This document shows, piece after piece, positions 9,225-17,448 of a DNA stretch of 37,039 bases. Numbering within the stretch: position 1 is the first letter of the stretch; each line of letters starts with the position of its first letter. The notes under the pieces are model-generated. The model had not been told where the DNA came from and searched no databases. It worked only from the letters and a program-made list of their open reading frames with translations. The DNA lies in the NCBI GenBank assembly GCA_011525695.1, contig WYBX01000063.1, positions 1-37,039 of the forward strand. The letters run 5' to 3'. Position numbers and translations under genes: made by a program. The stretch comes from Verrucomicrobiia bacterium (GTDB taxonomy: Bacteria; Verrucomicrobiota; Verrucomicrobiia; Opitutales; Opitutaceae).

Positions 9225-10592
9225 TCAAGGCTGGAGGGGCAGGTTGGAGACTCCCTTTTCTCCGGGATGAAAGATGTTCTGGCTCACCTTCACATTTTCG
9301 GCGCGCCACTCGTCGTCGAACCAGATGGCCCATTTGTAGCGCGGCGGTGGCACGGTCGGTTGGCCGGCAATGAGGATGCCGTCCTGGCCATGGTCGTGGA
9401 TGAGGTTGCCCTCGATGATGAGATCGCGGAAGCGCGGATTCGTCGCGAGTGGACCGGTACCGACCTTGATTCCAACCGGCGAGGTTTCGGTCGGATCGTC
9501 GTTCCAGAGCCGCCAGTGCTCGTCGTCATAACCCATGTCGGTGATGACATTGTTGGCGATGATGATCCCGCGCTGGACATTCTCCTCCTGCGCCGGCTTG
9601 CCGGTGGTCGCGGCGGCGGCTTCCCACGATTCACTGCCGGGGCGCAGCATGATGCCGTACTTGCCGGGCCGATGGATGATGTTGTTGCTCACCACCACCC
9701 CGCGGGAGCCGTGGAACACCTTGATGCCCGTGTAGCAGTTCGTGATCTGGTTGTTCGTGACCACCATGAAGTCCGAGTGCACGTCGAGCGCCTGCGCGGC
9801 ATTCTCGAGGTAATTGCCGTCGATCAGCGTATGGGCCGTCACGTCGGGGCCGCTGACTCCGATGCCCGCGCCTTGGTGCCAGATGAAAGCGAACCCGTCC
9901 TTCACGCCGTAGGAGGCGAGGGGCCCGAGCTCTGCCGCCTGGTTCACGATCTTCCCGAGTTCATGCTGCTTCATCGTCGCCTCGGTCGGCCGCAGCTCGG
10001 TCTCGATGATGCGATTCCGGATAAGCCGCGTGCCGACGCAGTGGCGGATCCGAATCCCGTGGCCGTCGATCGCCCGGAATGCGTAGCGGTAGAGATCGTT
10101 GGTCATCCGATCATCGATGGTGATCGTTTTGTAATCGAGGATGGAGCAGCCCTCGATGGTCGCGTAGTTGCAGCCGGTCAGGTCGACGGTCGACGGACTG
10201 GCGCGGTTGCCCCGGATCGTGACATTGCGCAGGACGAGATGATGGCTGCCCTCGGCCACGATGGCGCGTGCCGACTTGAAAAATTTCGGCTGCTCGCGGA
10301 GCAGCGTGATGCCTTCGATCCGCACGTGATTGACGCCGCGCACCTGGAGGATGTCGGCATCGTCATTCTGCTGGATGATGACGCCCTCGCCAAACAGGCC
10401 ACCCCCTGGCGTGCGGAGAACGAGCGGTTGTGAAATCCGATACTCCCCTGCCGGCAGGTGCAGGGCTCGCCCCGGATTGGCATCGATCGCCGCTTGGAGC
10501 TGATGGCCGGGGATGGCGGCCCAGCCGGCCGGCGCAGCGGCAGCGAGCACAGCAGCGATCCCGAAAGGAGCAAGTAGGGCAGGGCGATTCAT
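9225..10592 (-). CDS. Secreted right-handed beta-helix protein (pectate-lyase-like fold)
   Basis: 455 residues. A Sec signal peptide (about 1-26, GIAAVLAAAAPAGWAA) is followed by LQAAIDANPGRALHLPAGEYRIS, the usual opening of pectin-lyase-fold proteins. Many beta-helix coils follow (NHVRIEGITLL, HHLVLRNVTIRGN, NYATIEGCSIL, RNRIIET, NNIIHRPGKYGI, NNVITDMGYDD, EGNLIHDHGQDGIL). Such proteins are polysaccharide lyases, epimerases or binding proteins; I see no diagnostic catalytic set. First gene of a minus-strand pair with the sulfatase, reading away from the symporter operon across a 218-base gap. Export and fold are secure, activity is not. Confidence 0.85.
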   Translation of the reverse strand: MNRPALLAPFGIAAVLAAAAPAGWAAIPGHQLQAAIDANPGRALHLPAGEYRISQPLVLRTPGGGLFGEGVIIQQNDDADILQVRGVNHVRIEGITLLREQPKFFKSARAIVAEGSHHLVLRNVTIRGNRASPSTVDLTGCNYATIEGCSILDYKTITIDDRMTNDLYRYAFRAIDGHGIRIRHCVGTRLIRNRIIETELRPTEATMKQHELGKIVNQAAELGPLASYGVKDGFAFIWHQGAGIGVSGPDVTAHTLIDGNYLENAAQALDVHSDFMVVTNNQITNCYTGIKVFHGSRGVVVSNNIIHRPGKYGIMLRPGSESWEAAAATTGKPAQEENVQRGIIIANNVITDMGYDDEHWRLWNDDPTETSPVGIKVGTGPLATNPRFRDLIIEGNLIHDHGQDGILIAGQPTVPPPRYKWAIWFDDEWRAENVKVSQNIFHPGEKGVSNLPLQP

Positions 10593-10810
10593 GGGTCGGT
10601 ACTGGGGAACGAGCGCGTGTCACAACTGCGCCGGCCCTGCGGAACTAGATGAAATTTCCAAATAATCACGCAAAATCTGTTATTTCATGAACCTTTGGCC
10701 GATTTTTTCAAAATAGCGGCTTGCTGCAGTGGAGAATGTCCCGCATTCCTGCCCACCGACCCCACGTAATTCATCCCAACCGTCGCTCTGATTCATGAAA
10801 CAATGATGCC
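10593..10810. promoter_or_regulatory. Divergent control region of catabolic block A
   Basis: This 218-base gap separates the beta-helix/sulfatase pair (minus) from the symporter operon (plus) and is clearly AT-richer than its flanks around 10645-10720. It holds two copies of the 8-bp palindrome TTCATGAA (10684-10691, 10792-10799) and a separated inverted pair ATGAAAT/ATTTCAT (10649-10655, 10682-10688). These could be regulator sites. No convincing -35/-10 pair could be fixed. No gene is seen here. Confidence 0.5.
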
Positions 10811-12307
10811 ATGGAACGTGCCGGACTGAGCATCATCGACTGGGTGGTATTGATGGGGTACCTCCTCTGCATGGTCGGGTTGGGGCTCCGCCAGACCCGG
10901 CGCCAGGGCACCTCCAGGCATTACTTTCTGGGCAGCGGCCGGCTCCCCGGTTGGGTCGTCGGAATGTCGATGTTTGCCACCGTCATCTCGAGCTGGGCGT
11001 TCCTGGCCCTGCCGGCCAAAGCGTTTCAAAGCGATCTGCAGAGCCTGATGACGATTGCGCTGCTGCCGGTGGCGGCATGGATCTGCGTGCGCTGGTTCGT
11101 GCCGCTTTTCCGGGAGCGGATCCGGCTCAGCGCCTATGAGTACCTGGAGCGCCGGTTCGGCCTCGGCGCTCGGCTGTATGGCAATCTCGCCTTCCTGATC
11201 GTGCATTTCGGGAAGATGGCCGGGATCCTTTATCTCCTTTGCCTGGCGATGGCCGAGATCACGGGAGCGAACATCTACGTGCTCATCGCGATCGTCGGCT
11301 GTTCGACGATCCTCTACACGTTCTTCGGCGGAATGGAGGGGGTGGTCTGGACCGACGTCGTTCAGGGTTTTCTGCTGCTGTTTTCCGGCGTGGTCGCAGC
11401 AGTGTTCCTGATGACCGACGCCCCGGGCGGGCCTGGAGCCGTCCTCGAGACGGCGTGGGCGGGCGGCAAATTCAAGCTGGTTTCGGGCGGATTCGCCTGG
11501 GACAGCGCCAGCACGATCCTCTTCGTGATCTTTGGGCTCACTTTCTACAGCCAGAAGTACCTTTCCGATCAAACCATGGTGCAGCGTTACCTGCTGGCCT
11601 CGGACACCGCCAAGGCGGGCCGGGGCGTATGGGTGTCCTCGCTGCTCGTGATGCTTGTCTGGGCGCTCTTCATGGGCATCGGCGTCCTGCTCTGGGCCTA
11701 TTACCGGCTTCAGCCGGAATTGCTCCCGGCCGGGCTGCTCGAGCGGCCGGACAAGGTCTTCCCGCATTTCATGGCGCACGCGATGCCCTCCGGAATCAAG
11801 GGCCTGATTCTTTCGGGACTCATGGCCGCCACCATGTCCACCCTCTCTTCGGATCTGAACAGCCTGAGCGCAGTGGTGTTTGACGACTATTACCGGCGGC
11901 TCCGGCCGGAACTCGATGATCGCGCGCATCTGGTGTTCTCGCGCCTCGTCGTCCTTGGGGCCGGATTGCTGGGGCTGCTCCTGGCCATGGCGATGACGCG
12001 GATTCACTCGATGGCGGATGCCGCGTTCGATTTCGTTTCGCTGGTGGGCGGCGGCGTGATGGGCATGTACCTGCTCGGGATGGTCACCGCCGCGTCGGCG
12101 CGAGCTTTGTACATCGGGCTCGGCTGCGGCGTTCTCTTCATTCTCTGGACGTTCTTCTCCGGAAGCGCGGCATTGGAGGCAGCCGGGATTCCGCGATCGC
12201 CCTTCCATACGCTGTGGGTCGGGACCATCGGCAACCTGATTGTCTTCGGCGTTGGCTGGCTGGCCAGCCGGATCCTGGGACCGGCGCCCGCGACTGAGGC
12301 TGCCTGA
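10811..12307 (+). CDS. Sodium:solute symporter (SSS family)
   Basis: 498 residues, polytopic inner-membrane protein with about 13 hydrophobic segments. Predicted to import a small organic solute, probably a sugar, sugar acid or related compound, with Na+. Family features include the first helix IIDWVVLMGYLLCMVGLGL, YFLGSGRLPGWVVGMSMFATVISSWAFL (unwound first helix of the LeuT fold), YTFFGGMEGVVWTDVVQGFLLL, and GLILSGLMAATMSTLSSDLNSLSAVVFDDYYRR with the conserved serine-rich Na+ site. First gene of a four-gene operon (next gene after 8 bases), so its cargo is probably processed by the aldolase and dehydrogenase encoded behind it. Confidence 0.92.
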   Translation: MERAGLSIIDWVVLMGYLLCMVGLGLRQTRRQGTSRHYFLGSGRLPGWVVGMSMFATVISSWAFLALPAKAFQSDLQSLMTIALLPVAAWICVRWFVPLFRERIRLSAYEYLERRFGLGARLYGNLAFLIVHFGKMAGILYLLCLAMAEITGANIYVLIAIVGCSTILYTFFGGMEGVVWTDVVQGFLLLFSGVVAAVFLMTDAPGGPGAVLETAWAGGKFKLVSGGFAWDSASTILFVIFGLTFYSQKYLSDQTMVQRYLLASDTAKAGRGVWVSSLLVMLVWALFMGIGVLLWAYYRLQPELLPAGLLERPDKVFPHFMAHAMPSGIKGLILSGLMAATMSTLSSDLNSLSAVVFDDYYRRLRPELDDRAHLVFSRLVVLGAGLLGLLLAMAMTRIHSMADAAFDFVSLVGGGVMGMYLLGMVTAASARALYIGLGCGVLFILWTFFSGSAALEAAGIPRSPFHTLWVGTIGNLIVFGVGWLASRILGPAPATEAA

Positions 12308-12315
12308 TCTTTTCC

Positions 12316-13281
12316 ATGAACACCACTGAGCTCAATTATCACGAACACCCCTGGATGGGGGTCTTTCCCGCGACGCTGTGTCCCTTTAATGCGGATGAAA
12401 GCATCGATGAACCCGGCCTCCGCGCCTACTTCGCCTGGCTCTGCCAGAAGCGCGGGCTGAAGGGGCTCGTGTGCAACGGCCACACCGGCGAGATCATGGC
12501 GTTGAGTCCTGAGGAGAGGACGCGCGTCACACGGATCCTGGCCGAGGAAGTGAAGAAGAGCGGCCGGCCGCTCAAGGTCATCACCGGCATCGCGGCGGAG
12601 GGCAGCCTCGTTGCGATCGAGCACGCGAAGGCCGCCAAGGCGGCGGGTGCCGATGCGATCCTGCTGATGCCGCCGCATTACCAGTTGCGGTTCGGACGGC
12701 CGAGCGACACGGCCATCGGGTTCATCAAGGATGTCGCCGAGGGAGCCGACATCGACATCGTCATCCATCAGTATCCGTCGTGGACCAAGGTCGGCTACAC
12801 GCTCGCGGAGATGCTCGAGATGGTGAAGCTGCCGCGGGTGGTGTGCATCAAGATGGGGACGCGCGACATGGCGCGCTGGCTGTATGACTACGAGCAGCTC
12901 AAGGCCGCCGCGCCCCGCGTGACCATCGTGACGTGTCATGACGAATACCTGCTGCCGACGTTGATCGAGGCGGGCGACGGGGCGCTGATCGGTTTTGGCG
13001 GGTTTGCGCCGGAACTGATGGTCGAACTGGTGGATGCCTGTGTGGCGGGCGACCTGCCGGCGGCGAAACGGGCCCAGCGGACGGTGGCGCCGCTGGCACG
13101 GCTGATCTATAACTTTGGCGAGCCGGGTTGCAGCGCGCACCAGCGGATGAAGGTCGCCCTGTGGCTGCTCGGGCATATTTCCAGCCCGGTTTTCCGGCGG
13201 CCCACGCGGCCGCTGACTCCGGCGCAGGTCGATCGAATTCGTGCGGATCTGCTGGCGATCGGATACAAGCCCGTCCGCTGA
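12316..13281 (+). CDS. DapA/NAL-superfamily class I aldolase
   Basis: 321 residues, TIM-barrel lyase of the dihydrodipicolinate synthase / N-acetylneuraminate lyase group. These enzymes make or split C-C bonds next to a 2-oxo acid through a Schiff base. Lys179 in VVCIKMG is the expected Schiff-base lysine and Tyr153 in VIHQYPSW the expected catalytic tyrosine. The phosphate/carboxylate loop reads CNGHTGE rather than GTTGE of true DapA, pointing to a catabolic branch (for example 2-keto-3-deoxy sugar-acid aldolase) and not lysine synthesis. The operon context (symporter before, oxidoreductase 6 bases after) supports sugar-acid catabolism. Exact substrate not determinable. Confidence 0.88.
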   Translation: MNTTELNYHEHPWMGVFPATLCPFNADESIDEPGLRAYFAWLCQKRGLKGLVCNGHTGEIMALSPEERTRVTRILAEEVKKSGRPLKVITGIAAEGSLVAIEHAKAAKAAGADAILLMPPHYQLRFGRPSDTAIGFIKDVAEGADIDIVIHQYPSWTKVGYTLAEMLEMVKLPRVVCIKMGTRDMARWLYDYEQLKAAAPRVTIVTCHDEYLLPTLIEAGDGALIGFGGFAPELMVELVDACVAGDLPAAKRAQRTVAPLARLIYNFGEPGCSAHQRMKVALWLLGHISSPVFRRPTRPLTPAQVDRIRADLLAIGYKPVR

Positions 13282-13287
13282 TTTACC

Positions 13288-14376
13288 ATGCACCGTCGCG
13301 ATTTCATCCGAACCGGAGCGCTCGCTGCGCTGGGGGTGGCGGGGGGATTGCAGGCACAGGGCCGGCGGAAAAACGGTGGCCGCCGGCTGCGGGTGGCGCA
13401 GATTGGAACCGCGCATGCCCATGCCGCCGAGAAGTGGGCGACGCTGCGGAAGCTGCCGGAGGTGTTCGAGTGTGTTGCGCTCTGCGAGCCGGACGCGGCA
13501 ATGCGCGAACAGGTGGCTTCGGAGCCGCGCTACGCAGGGGCGCGGTGGGTGAGCGAGACGGAGCTGTTTTCGATCCGGGATCTCGACGCAGTCCTGGTCG
13601 AAACGGAACTGCCGGATCTGCTGCCGTATGGCGAACGGGTGCTGCGCGCCGGCTGGCACCTGCACCTCGACAAGCCGCCGGGCCGGAAGCTGGCGGGCTT
13701 TGACGCCTTGCAGGAAATCGCCGCGACCAGGCATCGCGTTTTCCAGCAGGGCTACATGTATCGTTACCATCCGGCGTTCCGCTTTTGCTTCGAGGCGGCC
13801 GAAAAAGGCTGGTTCGGCCGGATTTTCTCGATTCACGGAGACATTGGGAAAGCGATCGGACCGGACCGGCGACCGTGGCTCGCCGAGCACTACGGCGGAT
13901 CGATGATGCTGCTCGGCTGCCATCTGCTGGATCTCGCGGTGGGATTGATGGGCCGGCCGGAGCGCGTCACGGCGCACCGGCGAAACACGTTTCCCAAGCG
14001 GGACGCATTTTTCGATCACGAGGTGGCGGTCCTCGAATATCCCGGCGGGCTCGCGACGATTCGCAGCATGCTGGCCGAAGTGGAGGGGGAGGAGCGGCGG
14101 CAGTTTGTCGTCAGCGGCGAAAACGCCACGCTCGAGATTCGGCCGCTGGAGCCGGCCCGCGTGCGGATCGCCTTCGAGCGACCGCCAGCCGGGTTCAAAT
14201 CGGGCTATCAGGATGTGCCGGTGCCTGAGGTGGAGGGACGCTACACGGCGCAATTGCTTGATTTTGCCGGGATGATTCGCGGGGAGGCCTCGGAAGTCCC
14301 GCGATTCGATCGGGCGCATGACCGGCTGGTCCACGAAGTCCTGCTTCGGACAACACAACCCGAGCCTCGTCCATGA
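13288..14376 (+). CDS. Gfo/Idh/MocA oxidoreductase with Tat-type leader
   Basis: 362 residues. NAD(P)-dependent sugar or inositol dehydrogenase family. The leader HRRDFIRTGALAALGVAGGLQA looks like a Tat signal, so the enzyme may act in the periplasm with tightly bound cofactor, like glucose-fructose oxidoreductase. The Rossmann loop reads VAQIGTAHAHA rather than GxGxxG. The family signature is HLDKPPG (Asp128-Lys129-Pro130, usually EKP), and the second catalytic region is GGSMMLLGCHLLDLAVGLMG (His212, Asp215). The C-terminal half is the usual beta-sheet dimer domain. Third gene of the symporter operon; its stop shares ATGA with the following gene. Confidence 0.88.
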   Translation: MHRRDFIRTGALAALGVAGGLQAQGRRKNGGRRLRVAQIGTAHAHAAEKWATLRKLPEVFECVALCEPDAAMREQVASEPRYAGARWVSETELFSIRDLDAVLVETELPDLLPYGERVLRAGWHLHLDKPPGRKLAGFDALQEIAATRHRVFQQGYMYRYHPAFRFCFEAAEKGWFGRIFSIHGDIGKAIGPDRRPWLAEHYGGSMMLLGCHLLDLAVGLMGRPERVTAHRRNTFPKRDAFFDHEVAVLEYPGGLATIRSMLAEVEGEERRQFVVSGENATLEIRPLEPARVRIAFERPPAGFKSGYQDVPVPEVEGRYTAQLLDFAGMIRGEASEVPRFDRAHDRLVHEVLLRTTQPEPRP

Positions 14377-16232
14377 AGCCCCTCGATCGACGCAAATTTC
14401 TCCAGGCCTCGGCGCTCGCGCTCGGGTCCGGCCTCGTCGCGCGTACCGGGCGTTCGGCGGGTGCGCAGCCTGCTGGTTCGAGCGACGTTGCTCCGGCCGG
14501 ACCACTTGCGCCCGTGGGAGAGGGGCCGGCCGTTTCCATCCGTGGTCCCGTTCCCGTGGGCGGCACCACACCCGCCAGCGGAATCTTCCGCTCGGATCTG
14601 AGCCGGGCGGAACCGGCCTCCGCCCTCACGCGGGATTACGCACCCGGCCGCTGGCAGTTAATCGACTATGAAACCGTAGAGGGGGTCAGGGGCTCGATGC
14701 TCTATGCGCGCCCGGAGGAAGAGTGTGGCACCCTCGTGCTTCCGCTCGAGTTGCAGGGCCCGCATCGAATCTACCTCGGTTTCAACACGACCAACAGTCA
14801 CTACGTCGGATGGTCGTCGCACGGTCAGATCGATGTCCGGCTGACCCGCGATCCGGGATTCAGGAGGGTCGTCGCAGAGACCGGCGGCGCCGAGGGGCAG
14901 GACTTGTTCAAGTCGATCCAGGAGTGCTACTGGAAGACCGCCGACCTGACGGGCCAGTCCCTCCACTTTAGACAGCCGCAGGCTCCGTATCGGTGGCCGC
15001 GCGAGTCGGGACTCACAAACCTGAGCTATGTCCGGTTGGTGCCGGTCACCGATGTGGAGTCGGCGGAATGGCGGGCCTCTCTTCCGACCCCCGCGGCACG
15101 ACGGCTTGCCCTGATCTACTGCACTGCTCAACTGAGCGGGAGCACCGACGGCACGGAGAACTTTCACCCCACGAGCGAGCGATGGTTCATCGACGACTTC
15201 GAGGCATACAGGGACACCGACATCGGCACCTTCATCTTCGAGGCGTTGCGCGGAAACTACTGCCTGTATCGTTCGCGAATCGGCAATGTCGGCTCGCCCG
15301 ACAATCGCTGGCGTGACGATTGGGTGGATCCGCTGACGGCATTCACCCGGCTCGCGCACGAAAATGGGATGAGGATCTTTGCCGCGATGCGCATGATCGG
15401 CCCGCAATACCCGATGATCCGCGCCCCCATCGGCGCGGCACATCATTACTGGCGGCATCCCGAGTGGACCAAGCGCGATCGCGACGGCCGCCCGGTCGGC
15501 AACCTGAGCCTGGCGTATCCGGGCGTGCGGCAATTCTGGCTCAGCCTCCTGCGCGAGACGCTCGAGTATGGCGTGGACGGCGTGCATCTGCACCTGAACC
15601 GTTCGACTCCCTTTGTGCTCCTTGAGGAACCTGTGGTGAAGGATTTTATCGCGCGCTACGGCGACGATCCCCGCCGGATCGCCGGACGCGATCCGCGCTG
15701 GATCGATCACTGCGCCGGCTACGTCACGCAGTTCGTGCGCGAGGTCCGGGCTCTGGTCGACGAGAAGCCCGGCCGCCGCCTCGGGGTCACCGTCTTCGGG
15801 CCGACGAAGGAGCATCCCGGTGACGCCTTCTACAAGGACAAGAGTTACGTTTGTGACGTGGACACCTGGTTGCGTGAGGGCCTCGTGGACCTTGTCATTC
15901 CTTCGCGGTACATCGATCCGCTGGTGCTTTGGCGCTGGCGTCAGCTTGCGGGCGACCGGATAAACCTCTGGCCCGACCTCATGCCGCGCGTCCAGCCGGC
16001 GGCGGATTTCGTGGCCCTCGCCCGCCGGTACGCGGAAGCGGGGGCCGACGGGTACAGCCTTTGGGATGGCGAGCGTCGCCACGCACGGCTCACGCAATGG
16101 GAGGCGCTCCGGCAGCTTGGGCACCAGGATCGCCACGATCGGATCGTGCGTGAGGCCGTGGGCAACTTTCGAAGTATTCCGCTGCTGACCCTCGGCGGGC
16201 TCTCAGCGCGCGACTCCTTCCGCGATGGCTGA
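14373..16232 (+). CDS. Tat-exported glycosidase-like protein (GHL10/TIM-barrel type)
   Basis: 619 residues. A twin-arginine leader (DRRKFLQASALALGSGLVA) precedes a beta-rich N-terminal domain (about 75-240). A TIM-barrel-like region follows from about 250 (LALIYCTAQLSG) to 600, including LAHENGMRIFAAMRM, VRQFWLSLLRETLEYGVDGVHLHLNR, VTQFVREVRALVDEKPGRRLGVTVFGP, LREGLVDLVIPSRYI and YAEAGADGYSLWDGE. This order resembles putative family-10-like glycosidases (GHL10) and related secreted hydrolases abundant in Verrucomicrobiota and Planctomycetes. Catalytic acids are not certain; Asp and Glu in the last two strands are candidates. Overlaps the oxidoreductase stop by ATGA and closes the operon. Confidence 0.7.
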   Translation: MKPLDRRKFLQASALALGSGLVARTGRSAGAQPAGSSDVAPAGPLAPVGEGPAVSIRGPVPVGGTTPASGIFRSDLSRAEPASALTRDYAPGRWQLIDYETVEGVRGSMLYARPEEECGTLVLPLELQGPHRIYLGFNTTNSHYVGWSSHGQIDVRLTRDPGFRRVVAETGGAEGQDLFKSIQECYWKTADLTGQSLHFRQPQAPYRWPRESGLTNLSYVRLVPVTDVESAEWRASLPTPAARRLALIYCTAQLSGSTDGTENFHPTSERWFIDDFEAYRDTDIGTFIFEALRGNYCLYRSRIGNVGSPDNRWRDDWVDPLTAFTRLAHENGMRIFAAMRMIGPQYPMIRAPIGAAHHYWRHPEWTKRDRDGRPVGNLSLAYPGVRQFWLSLLRETLEYGVDGVHLHLNRSTPFVLLEEPVVKDFIARYGDDPRRIAGRDPRWIDHCAGYVTQFVREVRALVDEKPGRRLGVTVFGPTKEHPGDAFYKDKSYVCDVDTWLREGLVDLVIPSRYIDPLVLWRWRQLAGDRINLWPDLMPRVQPAADFVALARRYAEAGADGYSLWDGERRHARLTQWEALRQLGHQDRHDRIVREAVGNFRSIPLLTLGGLSARDSFRDG

Positions 16233-16949
16233 GTGCTGCGCGGGACCGCGGACGTCGTCTTTTTGGTGCGAACGGCACAGGCACTCTGGGGGTAGAGAAT
16301 CCGCGACTCGGGCGTCTCGCCGAGCAGCGGTTGGGCACACTGGAGCGCTTGTTTGATGGCGAGGGCCCCGCCCCACGAAAAAGCTCCGTCCTTCGCGTTT
16401 CTTCGCGTCATTCGCGGTTGCCCCTCGGCATTTTCAACCGCGAATCGACGCCAATGACCGCGAATGCACGGTCTCACCGCCGACCGACCTCGGTTTGCCT
16501 CGGCTCGACTCCTGTTCAACCGCCTGGGGTTCGGGGCTCGATCGCTTCGCCGCCCAGGGTCTCCAGGTTTTGGGCGTTGGGCCCACGAAACACACCAGCC
16601 ACGCGAATTGGCGGCGGGGAGTGCTGCCGGGTTTGATGGCTTGGATCCCTTTGCGACTTTTGTGCCTCTTTGTGGCTGGAAGTTGGAGCAATTCCGCGAG
16701 GGGACGTCCGGGCACTTTTCCCACCGCTGACAGTCCTGCGTGATGCGACGATCCAAAAGCACGATCTATGGCACGAGGGCAGCGTTCCCAAAGTGCAGGC
16801 ACGAGCCGCGATGCATTTCGAACTCTCCCGGCGAAGACAGTGGAGAGTTGCAGCCGTCCGCTCTTACCCGGGCTAAAACTCACTCCTCCGCGATCTGTCC
16901 CTCCAACTCCGCCAGCGGTCGTACAACCACGCCCGGGACCACGGCTCGC
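16233..16949. other. Non-coding, decayed intergenic region
   Basis: About 700 bases without a credible gene on either strand. It holds a strong inverted repeat near 16405-16451 and a patchwork of low-complexity sequence typical of dispersed intergenic elements (for example TTTGCGACTTTTGTGCCTCTTTGTGGC near 16650-16677). Open frames crossing it have no family resemblance. It separates the convergent ends of blocks A and B. Confidence 0.6.
16405..16451. repeat. Inverted repeat of the TTCGCGGTT type
   Basis: ATTCGCGGTTG (16410-16420) and CAACCGCGAAT (16435-16445) are perfect 11-bp arms with a 14-base loop, and GCGTC flanks extend the match with one bulge. Such TTCGCG/CGCGAA elements recur between genes in many environmental genomes. 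It lies beyond the glycosidase-like gene and could end transcription. Confidence 0.6.
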
Positions 16950-17402
16950 GGGGGATTTGAGCAGCCGTTTGCCGAAGTTCTCGAAATACGGTGGAATGAG
17001 CGCGACCAGCCCCGTGGTCTCCAACACGCCCAGCCACTGCCCGATGGTCGGCACCGAAACCCCGAGCGGCGCGGCCAGATCGGTCTTGTTGAGCACTTGA
17101 CCGTGCCGGCTGGCCAGCACGGTGAGAAACCGCCGGAAGGTCGCCAGATCCCTCACCTGCGTCACCGCCCGTACATCGCGCTCGAGATAGGTCTGCAGGT
17201 AGGAACTGAACCACAACTCCCGTCCCGCGGGCCGGGCGAGCACCTCCGGAAAGCCGCCATGGAACAGGTTCACCTTGGGCGACTCCGCCTGCGCCAGCGG
17301 CAACAGGTGCAGTACGGCGGCGCGGCCGGCCAGCGACTCGGTGACCCCCTGCATGAGCGGGGCTTCCTGCGAACCGGTCAGAAGCCATTGCCACTGCTTG
17401 TG
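16950..17402 (-). pseudogene. Remnant of a DUF4143-type AAA ATPase gene
   Basis: A frame of about 150 residues reads WLLTGSQEAPLMQGVTESLAGR, FHGGFPEV, WFSSYLQTYLERDVRAVTQV, a region with FRRFLTVLASRHGQVLN and GVSVPTIGQWLGVLE, then PPYFENFGKRLLKSP. That is the end of the AAA_14 ATPase part and the start of DUF4143. The Walker A half (to the right) and the C-terminal nuclease-like half (to the left) are missing; both ends run into unrelated sequence. The open frame continues into neighbouring DNA in both directions, so it should not be called as an intact protein. These ATPases are often found in mobile or variable regions. Remnant lies directly behind the second sulfatase gene on the same strand. 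Confidence 0.8.
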
Positions 17403-17448
17403 GCGACAGCGGGAGGCCCTGCGCCCCGGCGGTTGCGGGCGGTTCACC

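Noticed and set aside
10793..12208. A 471-codon minus-strand open frame across the first symporter
   Set aside because: Charged, repetitive composition typical of the antisense of a membrane protein; no leader, no family motif. The same applies to the minus-strand frame at 25527-27146 across the second symporter.
12004..14571. An 855-codon open frame on the minus strand
   Set aside because: It lies antisense to the symporter end, the aldolase, the oxidoreductase and the start of the glycosidase-like gene, all of which have clear family motifs. Its protein is Arg/His/Pro-rich without any recognisable domain: a high-GC shadow.
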